Translations under genes and position numbers: made by a program
In this document: positions 16,898 through 27,727 of the stretch, piece by piece
Layout of the letters: each line of letters starts with the position of its first letter
How positions within the stretch are numbered: the stretch's first letter is position 1
Notes under the pieces: generated by a model
Told to the model about the DNA's origin: nothing
Seen by the model: only the letters and a program-made list of their open reading frames with translations
The model's database searches: none
Origin: Demequina maris
Lineage (GTDB): Bacteria; Actinomycetota; Actinomycetes; Actinomycetales; Demequinaceae
Assembly: GCF_000971155.1 (NCBI RefSeq)
Contig: NZ_BBLX01000002.1
Coordinates: 248,001-312,000 of the forward strand
Direction of reading: 5' to 3'
Length of the DNA: 64,000 nt

Positions 16898-18007
16898 ATG
16901 GGCCTCCGCCCTCGCTCGCTGCCCGATTTCCCGTGGGACTCCCTCGCGCCCTACAAGGCGCGGGCCGCGGCACACCCTGACGGGCTCGTCGACCTCTCGG
17001 TCGGCACGCCCGTCGACCCCACGCCGGCGGTCGTCCGCGAGGCGCTCGCGGCGGCCGCCGACGCGCCCGGCTACCCGACCACACACGGGACGGCCGCGCT
17101 GCGCGAGGCCGTCGCGGACTGGTTCGCGCGTCGGCGCGGGGCACCCGGCGTGGACCCGATGGCGGTGCTTCCCACCGTGGGGTCGAAGGAGCTCGTGGCG
17201 ACCCTGCCCGCGTACCTGGGGCTGGGGGAGGGCGACGTCGTCGTCCATCCGAGCGCCGCGTACCCCACGTACGACGTCGGCGCACGGCTCGCCGGCGCGA
17301 CCCCGCTCGCGGCGGACGACGTCGACGCGTGGCGCGGCAACCCCGCCGTGCGGCTGGTGTGGGTGAACTCGCCGTCGAACCCGACCGGCGCGGTCGCGTC
17401 GGCGGCCCACCTGGCCGAGGTCGTCGCCGCCGCGCGCGAGATCGGCGCGCTGGTCGCGTCCGACGAGTGCTACGCCGAGCTGTCCTGGACCGGCGCGCCC
17501 GTGCCGTCGATCCTCGACCCCGAGGTGTGCGGCGGCTCCCACGAGGGCGTGCTCGCCGTGTACTCGCTGTCCAAGCAGTCCAACCTCGCCGGGTACCGGG
17601 CGGCGTTCGTCGCGGGCGACCCCGCGGTGATCGCGCCGCTGCTCGAGTTGCGCAAGCACGCCGGGCTGATCGTGCCGGCGCCCGTGCAGGCCGCGATGGT
17701 GGCGGCGCTGCGGGACGACGCCCACGTGGCCGAGCAGAAGGAGCGCTACCGCGCGCGACGCGCCGCGCTGCTGCCCGCGGTCGAGGCGGCCGGATTCCGT
17801 GTCGAGCATTCCGAGGCCGGCCTCTACCTCTGGGCCACCCGCGACGAGGACTGCTGGGCGACCCTTGATTACCTCGCAGAACGGGGCATACTGGCGGCTC
17901 CGGGTGCGTTCTACGGCGAGGCGGCGCGTCGACATGTGCGCATCGCCCTCACCGCGAGCGATTCGGGAGTCTCTGCGGCATCTAGTAGGCTCGCAAAACG
18001 CGAGTAA
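16898..18007 (+). CDS. dapC: Succinyldiaminopimelate transaminase
   Basis: The 369-residue product is a class I/II PLP aminotransferase. Marks are THGTAALREAVADWF, the PLP-contact block NSPSNPTGAVAS, DECYAELSW, and the Schiff-base lysine in SLSKQSNLAGYR. The neighbouring fdxA and the nearby dapD and dapE make the lysine/diaminopimelate assignment secure. It converts N-succinyl-2-amino-6-ketopimelate to N-succinyl-LL-diaminopimelate with glutamate as donor. ATG 16898 lies 7 nt after the fdxA stop. Confidence 0.92.
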   Translation: MGLRPRSLPDFPWDSLAPYKARAAAHPDGLVDLSVGTPVDPTPAVVREALAAAADAPGYPTTHGTAALREAVADWFARRRGAPGVDPMAVLPTVGSKELVATLPAYLGLGEGDVVVHPSAAYPTYDVGARLAGATPLAADDVDAWRGNPAVRLVWVNSPSNPTGAVASAAHLAEVVAAAREIGALVASDECYAELSWTGAPVPSILDPEVCGGSHEGVLAVYSLSKQSNLAGYRAAFVAGDPAVIAPLLELRKHAGLIVPAPVQAAMVAALRDDAHVAEQKERYRARRAALLPAVEAAGFRVEHSEAGLYLWATRDEDCWATLDYLAERGILAAPGAFYGEAARRHVRIALTASDSGVSAASSRLAKRE

Positions 18008-18057
18008 ACCGGCGCTCAAATCTTGGGCGACGGCTCATGGGTTTCGAAGGGGAGAAC

Positions 18058-19356
<1,299 letters not shown>

Positions 19357-19427
19357 GAGGCTGAACGGAGGGCCGACCGGCCCGGCGGGGTGCCCCGGAC
19401 CCGCTCGACGATGCAAGGGGGCACGTC

Positions 19428-19715
19428 ATGACGACCGATGACGATGCGCTGCGACGCGAGGCCAAGCGACGCGTCGAAGCGCGCAACGGCTTCTACTGGT
19501 TCCTGGTCGTGTGCCTGGTGCTGTGGACCATGTTCACGCTCATCTGGTGGATGAACGGGGGCGGCTACTTCTGGCCCGCCTGGCCGATCCTCGGGATGGG
19601 CATCGGTCTCGCCTTCTCGGCGGCCGCGGCGTTCCTGCCGGGAGCGGGGAAGCCGAGCCAGGACCGTATCGAGCGTGAGTACCGCAAGCTCAAGGACCAG
19701 ACCGAGGGCCGCTAG
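19428..19715 (+). CDS. 2TM-domain membrane protein
   Basis: The 95-residue product has a charged N-terminal helix (DDDALRREAKRRVEARNGF), two transmembrane segments separated by GGGYFWPAWPI, and a charged C-terminal helix. This is the pattern of the 2TM family, found alone or fused to histidine kinases and LytTR regulators. Function unknown. Its stop is 7 nt from the convergent gene. Confidence 0.75.
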   Translation: MTTDDDALRREAKRRVEARNGFYWFLVVCLVLWTMFTLIWWMNGGGYFWPAWPILGMGIGLAFSAAAAFLPGAGKPSQDRIEREYRKLKDQTEGR

Positions 19716-19721
19716 GACGCC

Positions 19722-20591
19722 CTAGGCCGAGGCGCGCGGCAGCAGCCGCACCGCGACGCCGACCGTGTCGGCCGGCGCATCGATGCCGCTCGCCCCGACG
19801 CCGCGCTCCCACGCCGCGTCCCCGTTCACGACGGCCTCGACGGACTCCTCGCCGGCGACCGCGACGAGCCACGCCGCGACCGCGTCGCGCATCGAGGCGT
19901 CGCCTCCCGCGGGCATCACGTCGAGCCAGATCGCGTCCTCCGTGGTCGCCAGCCGGCGCACCTCGTAGGCGCCGTCGCCGAAGTCCGCGTCGAGCCGCCG
20001 CACGAGCGCCGCGGCGGTGGTGCCCCCGCCCGGCTCGACGTCGCAGTCGACCGCGAGCGTGCCCGAGTGGCCGCGCAGCGCGGAGGCCCACAGCCGCGCG
20101 CCCGCCTCGCGGGTCGCGTACGCCTCCGGGAAGCCGGAGCGCTGCACGGTCTGGGCGGCGACCGTGACCTCCATGTCCTGCCAGCCGTCGACCTCGGCGA
20201 GCGCGCGGTAGAACGTGTCGGTCGAGTAGTAGGGGTCCATGATCTCCTCGACCGTGCCCCAGCCCTGCGACGGCCGCTGCTGGAACAGCCCGATCGAGTC
20301 GCGATCCCCGTAGTCGATGTTCACCAGCGAGGACTCCTGCATCGCCGTCGCGATGCCGATCGTCGCGCCGCGCGCGGGCAGCCCCAGCCGCGCGGAGGCG
20401 GCGGCGATGAGCGCGGCGTTGCCCGCCTGCTCGGCCGTCAGGGTGGACGATGCGTCGCCCAGGCTGGCCGTGCATCGTCCCGACGCCGTCGACGGCGCGT
20501 TCCGCTCGCTGAACAGGTACGAGCCGTAGACGGCGGCGCCGCCGGCGACGACGAGCACCGTGACGGCGGCCACCGTGCGCCGCCGGCTCAC
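19722..20591 (-). CDS. Secreted or membrane-anchored transglycosylase-like protein
   Basis: The 289-residue product has an N-terminal signal-anchor (residues 7-27). The middle (ATAMQESSLVNIDYGDRDSIGLFQQRPSQGWGT) resembles the Glu-containing core of lytic transglycosylase-like folds, with E in QESSL as the candidate catalytic residue. Such actinobacterial proteins are often annotated only as hypothetical. It starts with GTG one base after the dapD stop and so belongs to the dapD transcript. It carries an inverted pair of the dispersed 10-mer near its N terminus (20445-20480). Confidence 0.65.
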   Translation of the reverse strand: MSRRRTVAAVTVLVVAGGAAVYGSYLFSERNAPSTASGRCTASLGDASSTLTAEQAGNAALIAAASARLGLPARGATIGIATAMQESSLVNIDYGDRDSIGLFQQRPSQGWGTVEEIMDPYYSTDTFYRALAEVDGWQDMEVTVAAQTVQRSGFPEAYATREAGARLWASALRGHSGTLAVDCDVEPGGGTTAAALVRRLDADFGDGAYEVRRLATTEDAIWLDVMPAGGDASMRDAVAAWLVAVAGEESVEAVVNGDAAWERGVGASGIDAPADTVGVAVRLLPRASA

Positions 20592-20592
20592 G

Positions 20593-21540
20593 TCAGTTGG
20601 CGTGCAGCGCGGAGTTGAGCTCGATGCCCGTGCCCTTGCGCGCGACGGCCTCGATCGCGCCCGTCACCGAGTTGCGCCAGAACATGATCCCGTCCTGGCC
20701 CGAGAGCTCGCGCGCCTTGACGACGACCGGCTCGCCCGCCTCGTCGGTGCGGCCCTTGTGCGTCACCTTGGTGCCGGCCGTGAGGTAGAGGCCCGCCTCG
20801 ACGACGCAGTCGTCGCCCAGCGCGATGCCCACGCCCGCGTTCGCGCCGAGCAGCGAGCGCTCGCCGATCGACACGACCTCCTTGCCGCCGCCGGACAGCG
20901 TGCCCATGATGGACGCGCCGCCGCCGATGTCGGAGCCCTCGCCCACGACGACGCCCGCGGAGATGCGGCCCTCGACCATCGAGTGGCCGAGCGTGCCCGC
21001 GTTGAAGTTCACGAAGCCCTCGTGCATCACGGTCGTGCCCTCCGCGAGGTGCGCGCCCAGGCGCACGCGGTCCGCGTCGGCGATGCGCACGCCCGCGGGG
21101 ACCACGTAGTCGACCATGCGGGGGAACTTGTCGATGCCGTACACCGTCAGCTGGCGGCCGAACGCGCGGTAGCGCAGCCGGACCTGCTCGAAGCCCTCGA
21201 TCGCGCACGGGCCGTCCGAGGTCCACACGACGTTGGTGAGGACGCCGAAGAGTCCGTCGAGGTTGAGGCCGTGCGGCGGCACGAGGCGGTGGCTCAGGAG
21301 GTGGAGGCGCAGGTACGCGTCCTCCACCGAGGCGGGCGCCTCGTCGAGGTCGATCACCGTCTTGACCACGCGGATCTCGACGTCGCGCAGGTCGTCGGTG
21401 CGCTCCGCGGCCTTGAGCTGGGCGGATGCCGCGTCGCGCGCCTTGGGCTCGCCGAGCACGGGGGACGGGTACCACGTGTCGAGCACGGTGCCGTTGTTGT
21501 CGAGGGTCGCGAGGCCGAATCCGAAGGCGGGTCGAGTCAT
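20593..21540 (-). CDS. dapD: Tetrahydrodipicolinate N-succinyltransferase
   Basis: The 315-residue product is a left-handed beta-helix acyltransferase of the long actinobacterial DapD type. Hexapeptide-repeat region is near residues 165-270 ([27 protein letters not shown], ... [16 protein letters not shown]). It transfers succinyl from succinyl-CoA to tetrahydrodipicolinate. ATG 21540 is 31 nt from the divergent dapE start, so both steps share one control region. Confidence 0.94.
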   Translation of the reverse strand: MTRPAFGFGLATLDNNGTVLDTWYPSPVLGEPKARDAASAQLKAAERTDDLRDVEIRVVKTVIDLDEAPASVEDAYLRLHLLSHRLVPPHGLNLDGLFGVLTNVVWTSDGPCAIEGFEQVRLRYRAFGRQLTVYGIDKFPRMVDYVVPAGVRIADADRVRLGAHLAEGTTVMHEGFVNFNAGTLGHSMVEGRISAGVVVGEGSDIGGGASIMGTLSGGGKEVVSIGERSLLGANAGVGIALGDDCVVEAGLYLTAGTKVTHKGRTDEAGEPVVVKARELSGQDGIMFWRNSVTGAIEAVARKGTGIELNSALHAN

Positions 21541-21559
21541 GGCTCCAAGGGTACGTGGA

Positions 21560-21565
21560 TAGGGT
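21560..21565 (+). promoter_or_regulatory. -10 box of dapE (leaderless)
   Basis: TAGGGT followed by 6 nt and the ATG at 21572. This is the clearest example of the recurring TAGNNT-N6-start arrangement. Confidence 0.6.
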
Positions 21566-21571
21566 GGCCCC

Positions 21572-22663
21572 ATGACGCACCTCGACCTCGCGGCCCCCGT
21601 CGAAGAGCTCGCCAAGGCCCTGGTGGACATCCCCTCCGTGTCCGGCAACGAGGACCGCATCGCGGACGCCGTCGAGGCGGCCCTGGCGCCCCTCGCGCAC
21701 CTCGAGGTGATCCGGCTCGGCAACGCGATCGTGGCGCGCACGCACCTCGGCCGCGCCGAGCGCGTGGTGATCGCCGGCCACCTCGACACCGTGCCGATCA
21801 AGGGCAACGTGCCGGGGGAGTGGTCGCCCGAGGGCGACCTCGTGGGGCGCGGCTCGGTCGACATGAAGGCCGGGGTCGCGGTGCAGCTGTCGCTCGCGGC
21901 GGCCCTCGACGCGCCCACGCGCGACACCACGTGGGTCTTCTACGACCAGGAGGAGGTCGAGGCGGACCGCAACGGCCTGGGCCGCGTTGCGCGCGAGCGT
22001 CCCGACCTGGTCGAGGGCGACTTCGCGGTGCTGTGCGAGCCCACCCAGGGCGTCATCGAGGGCGGGTGCAACGGGACGATGCGCGCCGAGGTCCGCATCC
22101 ACGGCCGCGCCGCGCACAGCGCGCGCGCCTGGAAGGGCCTCAACGCGGTGCACCGCGCCGCGCCGCTGCTCGGCACGCTCGCGGCCTACAAGGCCGAGAC
22201 GATCCGCGTCGACGGGCTCGACTACCGCGAGGGCGTCAACGCGGTGGGCATCGCGGGCGGGATCGCGGGCAACGTCATCCCCGACGCCTGCGTCGTCACG
22301 ATCAACTACCGCTTCGCGCCCAGCTGGAGCCTCGAGGAGGCGCAGGCGCGCCTCGAGCAGCTCGTCGCCTCCGCCGGGCTCGAGGACTACGACCTCGTCT
22401 ACACCGACCTGTCCGGCGCCGCCCGTCCCGGGCTCGACGCGCCGCTCGCCGCATCGTTCGCCGCCTCGGTCGCCGCGACCGGGGTCGACGCGCCCCGCGC
22501 GAAGCAGGGCTGGACCGACGTCGCGCGCTTCGGCGAGCTGGGCATCCCGGCCGTCAACTACGGCCCCGGCGACCCCGAGCTCGCGCACGCGGACGACGAG
22601 CGCTGCCCGGTCGCCGACATCCGGCACTGCCGCGCCGGCCTGGAGGCGTGGCTCACGTCCTGA
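21572..22663 (+). CDS. dapE: Succinyl-diaminopimelate desuccinylase
   Basis: The 363-residue product is an M20 metallohydrolase. Metal ligands are in IAGHLDTVP (His), [10 protein letters not shown] (Asp), and the catalytic Glu in [12 protein letters not shown]. It hydrolyses N-succinyl-LL-diaminopimelate to succinate and LL-diaminopimelate for cell wall and lysine. It is divergent from dapD and 9 nt upstream of the LOG-family gene. Confidence 0.93.
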   Translation: MTHLDLAAPVEELAKALVDIPSVSGNEDRIADAVEAALAPLAHLEVIRLGNAIVARTHLGRAERVVIAGHLDTVPIKGNVPGEWSPEGDLVGRGSVDMKAGVAVQLSLAAALDAPTRDTTWVFYDQEEVEADRNGLGRVARERPDLVEGDFAVLCEPTQGVIEGGCNGTMRAEVRIHGRAAHSARAWKGLNAVHRAAPLLGTLAAYKAETIRVDGLDYREGVNAVGIAGGIAGNVIPDACVVTINYRFAPSWSLEEAQARLEQLVASAGLEDYDLVYTDLSGAARPGLDAPLAASFAASVAATGVDAPRAKQGWTDVARFGELGIPAVNYGPGDPELAHADDERCPVADIRHCRAGLEAWLTS

Positions 22664-22672
22664 GGAGGGACC

Positions 22673-23410
22673 ATGAAGGAGTACCGCAAGGGCCCCGTGC
22701 TGCTGCGCGGGCGCAACGTGCCCACCACCTCCACCTCCGAGCGGCTCCTCGACGAGCAGCACCGCGCCGACTGGCTCCACGGCGATCCCTGGCGCGTGCT
22801 CCGCATCCAGTCCGAGTTCGTCGAGGGCTTCGGCGCGCTCGCGGAGCTCGGTCCCGCGATCACCGTCTACGGATCGGCGCGCTCGGCGCCGGGCTCGCCC
22901 GAGTACGAGGCCGGCATCGAGGTGGGGCGGCTGCTCGTGGACGCCGGCTACGCGGTCATCACCGGCGGCGGGCCGGGCTGCATGGAGGCGGCCAACAAGG
23001 GCGCGTCCGAGGCGGGCGGCACGTCCGTCGGGCTCGGCATCGAGCTGCCGTTCGAGCAGTCGATGAACGAGCACATCAACCTCGGCATCAACTTCCGCTA
23101 CTTCTTCGTGCGCAAGACGATGTTCGTGAAGTACTCGCAGGGCTTCATCGCGCTGCCGGGCGGCTTCGGCACGCTCGACGAGCTGTTCGAGTGCCTCACG
23201 CTCGTGCAGACCCGGACCGTCCGGCGGTTCCCGATCGTGCTGTTCGGCGAGGCGTACTGGGGGCCGCTCGTGGGGTGGCTGCGCGACACGCTCGCCGCCG
23301 ACGGCAAGATCTCGCCCCACGACCTCGACCTGCTCCACGTGACCGACGATCCCGCGACCGCGGTCGAGCTCGCGACGGCGCGCCACCGCCAGGGGGACGA
23401 CGTCGGGTGA
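22673..23410 (+). CDS. LOG-family (TIGR00730) Rossmann protein
   Basis: The 245-residue product has the family signatures VYGSARSAPGSPEY, VITGGGPGCMEAANKG and ALPGGFGTLDELFE (PGGxGTxxE). Members hydrolyse nucleoside 5'-monophosphates such as cytokinin riboside phosphates to free base and ribose phosphate. Its N-terminal extension with WRVLRIQSEFVEGF is typical of the group next to dapE in actinobacteria. Substrate in this organism is unknown. Confidence 0.9.
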   Translation: MKEYRKGPVLLRGRNVPTTSTSERLLDEQHRADWLHGDPWRVLRIQSEFVEGFGALAELGPAITVYGSARSAPGSPEYEAGIEVGRLLVDAGYAVITGGGPGCMEAANKGASEAGGTSVGLGIELPFEQSMNEHINLGINFRYFFVRKTMFVKYSQGFIALPGGFGTLDELFECLTLVQTRTVRRFPIVLFGEAYWGPLVGWLRDTLAADGKISPHDLDLLHVTDDPATAVELATARHRQGDDVG

Positions 23411-23436
23411 CTCCTTGCCCCCCTGGCGGGAGGGAT

Positions 23437-23466
23437 TTGGGAACGCTCCCGCGCGCGCAGTAGAAT
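23437..23466 (+). promoter_or_regulatory. Promoter of the DUF3117 gene
   Basis: TTGGGA (23437-23442), an 18-nt spacer and TAGAAT (23461-23466). A near-palindrome GGGAACGCTCCC lies within the spacer. The start is 54 nt further on with a GAGGAG site, so this mRNA has a leader. Confidence 0.6.
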
Positions 23467-23519
23467 CAGGGGCAACGCCGCGGAGGGCGGCGTTCGATCC
23501 ACCCGAGGAGATCCACACG

Positions 23520-23687
23520 ATGGCTGCAATGAAGCCCCGCACCGGTGACGGCCCCATGGAGGTCGTGAAGGAGGGTCGCAGCTACGTCATGCGGGTCCCC
23601 CTCGAGGGCGGCGGTCGTCTCGTGGTCGAGATCAGCGCGGACGAGGTCAAGGAGCTCGGCGACGCGCTCCACTCGGCGCTCCAGTAG
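23520..23687 (+). CDS. DUF3117 small protein
   Basis: The 55-residue product begins MAAMKPRTGDGPMEVVKEGR and ends ADEVKELGDALHSALQ, matching the near-invariant DUF3117 family of Actinobacteria. It is soluble and function is unknown. Start ATG 23520 follows a GAGGAG ribosome site. Confidence 0.92.
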   Translation: MAAMKPRTGDGPMEVVKEGRSYVMRVPLEGGGRLVVEISADEVKELGDALHSALQ

Positions 23688-23706
23688 CCCGCCCGGGCGG
23701 CGGCCC

Positions 23707-24336
23707 TCAGCCCTTGACGGCCGCCAGCAGCCCGTCGCCGCCGGTGAGCAGCGCGAGCGTGAGCCGCTCGTCCTCCCGGACGGCCTTCAGCGTCTCGCGC
23801 ACCGCGGTCGTGTCCTTGTCCCGCTGAGCGGGGTCCGGCACGCGGCCGTGCCACAGCGCGTTGTCCATGAGCAGCAGCCCGCCCGAGCGCAGCAGCCGCA
23901 TCGCGTGCTCGAGGTACGCCGGGTACTCGGACTTGCGCGCGTCGATGAGGACGATGTCGTAGCCGCCGTCGGTGAGGCGCGGCAGCACGTCGAGCGCCCG
24001 CCCCGTGATCATGCGCGCGCGCTCGGGGGCGAAGCCGGCCGCCGCGACCGTGCGGCGCGCGGCCTTGTGGTGCTCGGGCTCGACGTCGATCGTGGTGACG
24101 ACGCCCGCGGGCGCCATGCCGCGCAGCAGGTACGTGAGCGACACCCCGGCGCCCGTCCCGATCTCGACCGCGGACGTGGCGCGCATCGCGCGCGCGAGCA
24201 CCTCGATGGCGCGCGCGGCACCCGGCAGGACGGGCACGCATCCGAGCTGGTCGGCGACGTCGCGCGCCTCCAGGATCACGCGGTCCTCCTCGACGAAGTC
24301 CTCCGCGTACGCCCAGTTCGCTGCCTCGATGCTCAT
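23707..24336 (-). CDS. O-methyltransferase (sigE-linked)
   Basis: The 209-residue product has SAM motifs VEIGTGAGVSLTYLL and VVTTIDVEPEHHKAAR and the metal region IVLIDARKSEYPAYLEHAMRLL. This is the pattern of catechol-type O-methyltransferases such as mycobacterial Rv1220c. That protein also lies divergent from sigE, so the link is conserved. Substrate unknown. Confidence 0.88.
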   Translation of the reverse strand: MSIEAANWAYAEDFVEEDRVILEARDVADQLGCVPVLPGAARAIEVLARAMRATSAVEIGTGAGVSLTYLLRGMAPAGVVTTIDVEPEHHKAARRTVAAAGFAPERARMITGRALDVLPRLTDGGYDIVLIDARKSEYPAYLEHAMRLLRSGGLLLMDNALWHGRVPDPAQRDKDTTAVRETLKAVREDERLTLALLTGGDGLLAAVKG

Positions 24337-24452
24337 CGCGCCTCCCTCACGGGGGTCAGCCTATCCGGACGTCCCAGCGAACTCTCAGACTCGCGTGGGA
24401 ACATGAGGGCATCGGAGCCCGTTGAACGGGTGTGATCGAGGGAGGGAGCACG

Positions 24453-25040
24453 ATGACGGAGACCGCCACGCCGGCAGCCGAGGTCGTCCCTGCCGAGGCG
24501 CCCGAGCTCACGTGGGAGAGCATCGTCGCGAACCACTCGGCCCGCGTCTACCGTCTCGCGTACCACCTCACCGGCAACCAGCACGACGCCGAGGACCTCA
24601 CGCAGGACGTCTTCGTCCGCGTGTTCAACTCGCTGTCGCAGTACAAGCCGGGCACGTTCGAGGGCTGGCTCCACCGCATCACCACCAACCTCTTCCTCGA
24701 CCGCATGCGCCGCAAGAAGCGCATCCGCTTCGACTTCATGGCGGACGACGACGCGGCCGTCGCGACGTCCGACAGCTTCGACCGTCACGAGCGCTCGGGC
24801 CAGCCCGAGGACGCCTTCGACATGTCGAACCTGGGCGACGACATCATCGCCGCGCTCGCCGACCTGCCGCCGGAGTACCGCGCCGCCGTGGTGCTGAGCG
24901 ACATCGAGGGCCTCTCGTACGAGGAGATCGCCGCCACGCTCGGCATCAAGATGGGCACCGTCCGCTCGCGCCTGTCGCGTGCCCGCGCCCGTCTGCGCGA
25001 GTCGCTCGCGCATCGTGCTCCCGTGCGAGGTGGCGCGTGA
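24453..25040 (+). CDS. sigE: ECF sigma factor SigE
   Basis: The 195-residue product has sigma region 2 ([35 protein letters not shown]) and region 4 ([48 protein letters not shown]). ATG 24453 is preferred because GGAGGGAG lies about 5-8 nt before it. The order sigE, anti-sigma, htrA, tatB identifies it as the envelope-stress SigE of Actinobacteria. Stop overlaps the next start (GTGA). Confidence 0.93.
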   Translation: MTETATPAAEVVPAEAPELTWESIVANHSARVYRLAYHLTGNQHDAEDLTQDVFVRVFNSLSQYKPGTFEGWLHRITTNLFLDRMRRKKRIRFDFMADDDAAVATSDSFDRHERSGQPEDAFDMSNLGDDIIAALADLPPEYRAAVVLSDIEGLSYEEIAATLGIKMGTVRSRLSRARARLRESLAHRAPVRGGA

Positions 25041-25879
25041 CGGGTCGCCACCTCGGGGATCGGATCCACGACCTCCTCGACCACCGCCTCTCGTCGGAGG
25101 CGGCGGCCGAGGCGATGGCCCATCTCGAGCGGTGCGACGAGTGCGCCGCGCGCTGGCGCGAGATGCGCGCCGCGCGCGAGGCGCTGAACTCGTCCGAGGC
25201 CGGCATCGACCTGCGCTTCACGCAGCAGCTGCTCGACCGCGACCGCATGGCGGAGATCGCGCAGCAGGAGACGCGCCGGCGGGCGCGCGCCGCGCGCGGG
25301 CGCGACCGGCGCCCCGTGGTGCTCACGCTGTCCCTCACCCTCATCCTCGTCGCCGTCATCGGCGCCGCGTACGTCGCCGGCGCTCCCGAGGACGTCGACC
25401 CCAGCGTCTCGGCCGCGGCGGACACCGCCGGGCTGAGCGTCGACCGGATGGACGCGGGCGCGCTCCGCGCGGGCGTCCTGTCCGGCGATTGGATCCAACC
25501 GGATTGGCAGTCGAGTGGATTCAAGCCTGTCGAGGCGACGGTGCGGGAGGCCTCCAGCGGCGCCCGCTACCTCTCGTACACCCTGCTCACGGGCGACGAC
25601 AAGGTGCTTGTCGTCGAGCAGCAGGGACGGCTCGCGTACAAGGCCGTGGCCTCGTTGCCGCGCGTCGACGCGGGGGGCCTCGACGCCTATGTGATCGACA
25701 CCTGGCCGAGCCGTCTCGCCTGGCAGGCGGGCGGCATCGTCGTCGCGGTGCAGTGCAGCTGCGCCCTCGACACGCTCGAGCAGGTGGCCGCCGCATTCCC
25801 GCAGGACGACGAGCCCGGGCCCGTCGACCAAGTCCTGGCCGGACTCGGCGTCTTCGGTGACGCCCTCACCGGCCACTAG
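25037..25879 (+). CDS. rseA: Zinc-binding anti-sigma factor (RseA-like)
   Basis: The 280-residue product has an N-terminal ZAS domain with H-x3-C-x2-C ([13 protein letters not shown]) followed by one transmembrane segment near residues 97-117 and an extracytoplasmic domain of about 160 residues. It should bind and silence SigE, releasing it under oxidative or envelope stress. Start GTG 25037 overlaps the sigE stop. Its larger outer domain compared with mycobacterial RseA suggests a sensing role (inference). Confidence 0.85.
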   Translation: MTGRHLGDRIHDLLDHRLSSEAAAEAMAHLERCDECAARWREMRAAREALNSSEAGIDLRFTQQLLDRDRMAEIAQQETRRRARAARGRDRRPVVLTLSLTLILVAVIGAAYVAGAPEDVDPSVSAAADTAGLSVDRMDAGALRAGVLSGDWIQPDWQSSGFKPVEATVREASSGARYLSYTLLTGDDKVLVVEQQGRLAYKAVASLPRVDAGGLDAYVIDTWPSRLAWQAGGIVVAVQCSCALDTLEQVAAAFPQDDEPGPVDQVLAGLGVFGDALTGH

Positions 25880-25902
25880 CCCCCAGGGAAGAGAACCACC
25901 CC

Positions 25903-27336
25903 ATGAACGACAACCCCTTCGCGCCTCCGCGCGACGACTCCGGCTCGCACGGCGAGACGACTGCCACCGCCGTCGAGGACTCGACCGTCCGCGTGCACGA
26001 GCACGCGCCGGCGACGAACGACACCGTCGAGCTCCCCCCGGCGATCTCCCCGCAGCAGGGCGACGCCGCCCATGCGGGCGACACCCAGGAGTTCATGCCG
26101 CCGGCCGAGCCGCCGGCGGACACCCCCGTCACCGCGGCGGCCCCGCAGCCCGGCCGCGTGCGCCGCTCGACCGTCGCCGCGATCGCCGCGGGCGCGCTCG
26201 TGCTGGGCCTGGGCGGCGGCCTCGGCGGCGCGTGGGCCTACGACTCGTTCGTGGCCGACGACACCGCGGCGAGCGCCTCGACCGGCTCGACCACCTCGAC
26301 GCTGCCGACCAGCAGCTCGTCGACCATCGCGCGCACCGACGAGAACACGGTCGCCGCGATCGCGTCCGCCGTGATGCCGTCGGTCGTGTCGATCGAGAAC
26401 ATCCAGGGCGGCCAGGAGGCCGCCGAGGGCTCCGGCTTCGTGATCCGCGAGGACGGCTACATCCTCACCAACAACCACGTGGTCGAGGGCTCCGACAACG
26501 ACACCGTCACGGTCGTGATGAGCGACGGCAGCGAGTACGACGGCACTGTCGTGGGCGCCACCGGCGACTACGACCTCGCGGTCGTGAAGATCGACAAGGA
26601 CGGCCTCACCCCGCTCGTGCTCGGCGACTCCGACGAGCTCGTCGTGGGCGACGACGTCATCGCGGTCGGCTCGCCGCTCGGCCTCGAGTCGACGGTGACC
26701 ACCGGCATCGTCTCCGCGCTGCACCGCCCCGTGACGGCCGGCGACTCGTCCTCGACCGCGTTCATCGACGCGATCCAGACCGACGCCGCGATCAACCCCG
26801 GCAACTCCGGCGGCCCGCTCATCAACTCCGACGGCGAGGTGATCGGCATCAACTCGGCGATCGCGTCGCTCGGCAGCTCGTCGAGCGAGGCCGGCTCCGT
26901 GGGCCTGGGCTTCGCGATCACGTCGAACCAGGCGCGCCGCACCGCCGAGGAGATCATCGCGACCGGCGAGGCGACCTACCCCGTGGTGGGCGTCATGCTC
27001 GACTCGACCTACACGGGCGAGGGTGTCAAGGTCGCGGAGACGACGAACGCCGTCGCCGCGGGCGGACCGGCGGCCGAGGCGGGCATCGAGCCCGGCGACA
27101 TCATCACCGCGATCGACGGCCGCGTCATCACCCGCAGCGAGGAGCTGATCGTCGCGATCCGCGCCAAGGCCTCGGACGACACGGTCGTGCTGACCGTCGA
27201 GCGCGACGGCTCGACGCAGGAGATCTCGGTCACGCTCGTGCCCAACACGGACGTCACGTACCAGGACAGCGGTGAGGAGAACGGGAGCGGACTCGGCGGC
27301 GGTGGCGGCCAGCTCCTCCCGGACCCGTCAGAATAG
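25903..27336 (+). CDS. htrA: HtrA/DegP-like membrane-anchored serine protease
   Basis: The 477-residue product has a disordered acidic N terminus, a transmembrane anchor near 88-108, a trypsin-like domain and a C-terminal PDZ domain (about 365-460). The catalytic triad is visible: His192 (TNNHVVEG), Asp224 (YDLAVVKI), Ser302 (NPGNSGGPL). It degrades or refolds damaged envelope proteins and may act on the anti-sigma factor just upstream. It lies 24 nt after that gene. Confidence 0.92.
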   Translation: MNDNPFAPPRDDSGSHGETTATAVEDSTVRVHEHAPATNDTVELPPAISPQQGDAAHAGDTQEFMPPAEPPADTPVTAAAPQPGRVRRSTVAAIAAGALVLGLGGGLGGAWAYDSFVADDTAASASTGSTTSTLPTSSSSTIARTDENTVAAIASAVMPSVVSIENIQGGQEAAEGSGFVIREDGYILTNNHVVEGSDNDTVTVVMSDGSEYDGTVVGATGDYDLAVVKIDKDGLTPLVLGDSDELVVGDDVIAVGSPLGLESTVTTGIVSALHRPVTAGDSSSTAFIDAIQTDAAINPGNSGGPLINSDGEVIGINSAIASLGSSSSEAGSVGLGFAITSNQARRTAEEIIATGEATYPVVGVMLDSTYTGEGVKVAETTNAVAAGGPAAEAGIEPGDIITAIDGRVITRSEELIVAIRAKASDDTVVLTVERDGSTQEISVTLVPNTDVTYQDSGEENGSGLGGGGGQLLPDPSE

Positions 27337-27341
27337 GGTCC

Positions 27342-27668
27342 ATGTTCGACATCAACGGCGGGGAGCTCCTCATCCTCGTGCTGGTCGCCATCGTGGTGAT
27401 CGGCCCCGAGAGGATGCCGGAGTACGCGAAGCAGCTGCGGTCCCTCGTCGTGCGCGGACGCGACATGTTCCAGGAGGGCAAGGCCACCCTGAAGACCGAG
27501 GTCGGCGACGAGGTCGACTGGAAGCAGCTCGACCCTCGTCAGTACGACCCCCGTCGCATCGTCCGTGACGCGCTCAACGAGCCGACGTCGCCTCCCCAGG
27601 CGGCGTCGGCTCGGCGCCTCACCCAGGCGCCTCCCGGCGAGGCGCCGTTCGACACCGAGGCCACCTGA
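27342..27668 (+). CDS. tatB: Twin-arginine translocase subunit TatB
   Basis: The 108-residue product has a short transmembrane helix at the extreme N terminus ([28 protein letters not shown]), the FGP-like hinge (IGPERM) and an amphipathic helix, then a polar tail. It forms the Tat receptor with TatC. It starts 6 nt after htrA, and TAGGGT (27334-27339) just before the start may be a box or chance. One client here is the DyP peroxidase at 48893-50257, which has a Tat signal. Confidence 0.85.
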   Translation: MFDINGGELLILVLVAIVVIGPERMPEYAKQLRSLVVRGRDMFQEGKATLKTEVGDEVDWKQLDPRQYDPRRIVRDALNEPTSPPQAASARRLTQAPPGEAPFDTEAT

Positions 27669-27727
27669 CGCATCGTCCCCGCGGGCGGACGTCCGGGGCA
27701 CCCCCGGTTGTTTGGAACAATGGCCCC

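Noticed and set aside
20560-23557. ORFs of nearly 1000 codons on both strands across dapD-dapE-LOG
   Set aside because: They are frame shadows in GC-rich DNA, rich in Arg, Ala, Gly and His; the real genes in these intervals have clear family signatures.
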